This document shows positions 63,624-64,000 of a DNA stretch of 64,000 nucleotides, piece by piece; the stretch's first letter is position 1; every line of letters begins with the position of its first letter. Where the stretch lies: assembly GCA_024516155.1 (NCBI GenBank), contig JAJJXM010000036.1, forward strand, positions 546,957-610,956. The letters are read 5' to 3'. A program made the position numbers and the translations under genes. The notes under the pieces were generated by a model. It worked only from the letters and a program-made list of their open reading frames with translations. It was not told where the DNA came from and searched no databases. The stretch is from Pyronema omphalodes. Its lineage: Eukaryota; Ascomycota; Pezizomycetes; Pezizales; Pyronemataceae.

Positions 63624-63929
63624 ATGGCGACTCGCGCGTCCGCTGCGAGGAAGAAAACCCTCCCGCCCGACAAACCTCCCCTCCCCACGCTCGGCCTTAG
63701 CAAACACGCTAGAGCAGAGCCTCATGATGGAACCGACCCCGCCGACACGATGAACTTGGACTCTGACCTCAGTGAACTTGACGAACCCTCCCCGACTCCC
63801 TCCCCCGTACGCCGTACATCCACCCCCGAACCCACTCCGCGCAACCGCGCCCCACCCGTCACGTCACCCCCGCACGCAACACACGATCCGAGTCCGGGAT
63901 ACCTTTCCACAGGCAACCGTACCCCTTAA
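63624..63929 (+). CDS. Pro/Ser-rich hypothetical ORF (101 aa)
   Basis: Starts at ATG 63624 (MATRASAARKKTLPPDKPP) in a CCTCAATGG context. The product would be basic at the start, with an acidic stretch (NLDSDLSELDEP) and then Pro/Thr-rich. Low complexity, no domain recognised. It stops at 63929. A different frame remains open beyond it to the window edge, so an intron or frameshift is possible. It could be the first exon of a host gene or ORF1 of another mobile element. Coding status is uncertain. Confidence 0.35.
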   Translation: MATRASAARKKTLPPDKPPLPTLGLSKHARAEPHDGTDPADTMNLDSDLSELDEPSPTPSPVRRTSTPEPTPRNRAPPVTSPPHATHDPSPGYLSTGNRTP

Positions 63930-64000
63930 ACGCGGCGCCCCATCCACCACCGACGCATCCTCCGAATCCGCCCTGGTCTACGAAACGGGCATCAGAAGCT

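Noticed and set aside
1..64000. tRNA, rRNA, CRISPR, bacterial operon or secondary-metabolite cluster
   Set aside because: No supporting sequence was seen on either strand.

Overview
The window looks like gene-poor, repeat-dense DNA of a filamentous fungus, most likely a basidiomycete (Agaricomycetes-type). This rests on chromodomain Gypsy elements of the Tf1/sushi kind, short introns with GTATGT/CTAAC signals and GC-rich coding DNA; it is inference, since no host marker gene is present. Nearly everything is LTR retrotransposon. I see no tRNA, rRNA, CRISPR or bacterial feature and no convincing intact host gene.

Layout. (1) 1-355: 3' part of a long LTR, family F, inserted into element A. (2) 356-12329: Gypsy chromovirus A, split by the complete young Gypsy B (2786-9194, TSD ATAGG). 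A carries an extra ORF after pol (10576-11643). (3) 12330-15396: 3'-truncated Copia element J on the minus strand, followed by a flank (15397-15743) and a T27 run. (4) 15771-19086: low-information, apparently host DNA. (5) 19087-39755: complete Copia element D (TSD CATAT) holding three insertions: a solo LTR of family F (20184-21592, TSD GATCT), Gypsy C of the B family on the minus strand (23545-29950, TSD ACTTA) and Gypsy E (30468-37864, TSD ACAGC). (6) 39756-41124: host DNA with pyrimidine-rich and poly-T tracts. (7) 41125-46679: degraded B-family member H. (8) 46680-49149: 3' end of family-F Gypsy F2 on the minus strand. (9) 49150-56589: tandem LTR-pol-LTR-pol array G1/G2 of the B family lacking most of gag and the PBS. 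(10) 56590-56950: the same flank as next to J, in opposite orientation. (11) 56951-62394: Copia copy I. (12) 62395-63330: B-family pol fragment K. (13) 63331-64000: unassigned, with one short Pro/Ser-rich ORF.

How the parts work. The Gypsy elements encode Gag (zinc knuckle) and, in the -1 frame, Pol with protease, reverse transcriptase, RNase H, integrase and a C-terminal chromodomain expected to steer integration to modified chromatin. B/C/H and E lack a TGG-type primer site. Instead a 9-nt (B family) or 12-nt (E) sequence starting 3 nt after the 5' LTR is the reverse complement of an LTR segment 39-50 nt downstream of a TATA-like box, the arrangement of Tf1-type self-priming. The Copia family (D, I, J) has a PBS matching the anticodon arm of initiator Met tRNA (half-tRNA priming), one in-frame UGA between Gag and protease in all three copies, and a 392-nt intron-like segment between integrase and reverse transcriptase that would splice in frame.

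Every element has at least one defect or lacks a part, except that B looks intact. The order of nesting is readable from TSDs: F into A and B into A; F solo LTR, C and E into D; F2 into H, then G into F2.
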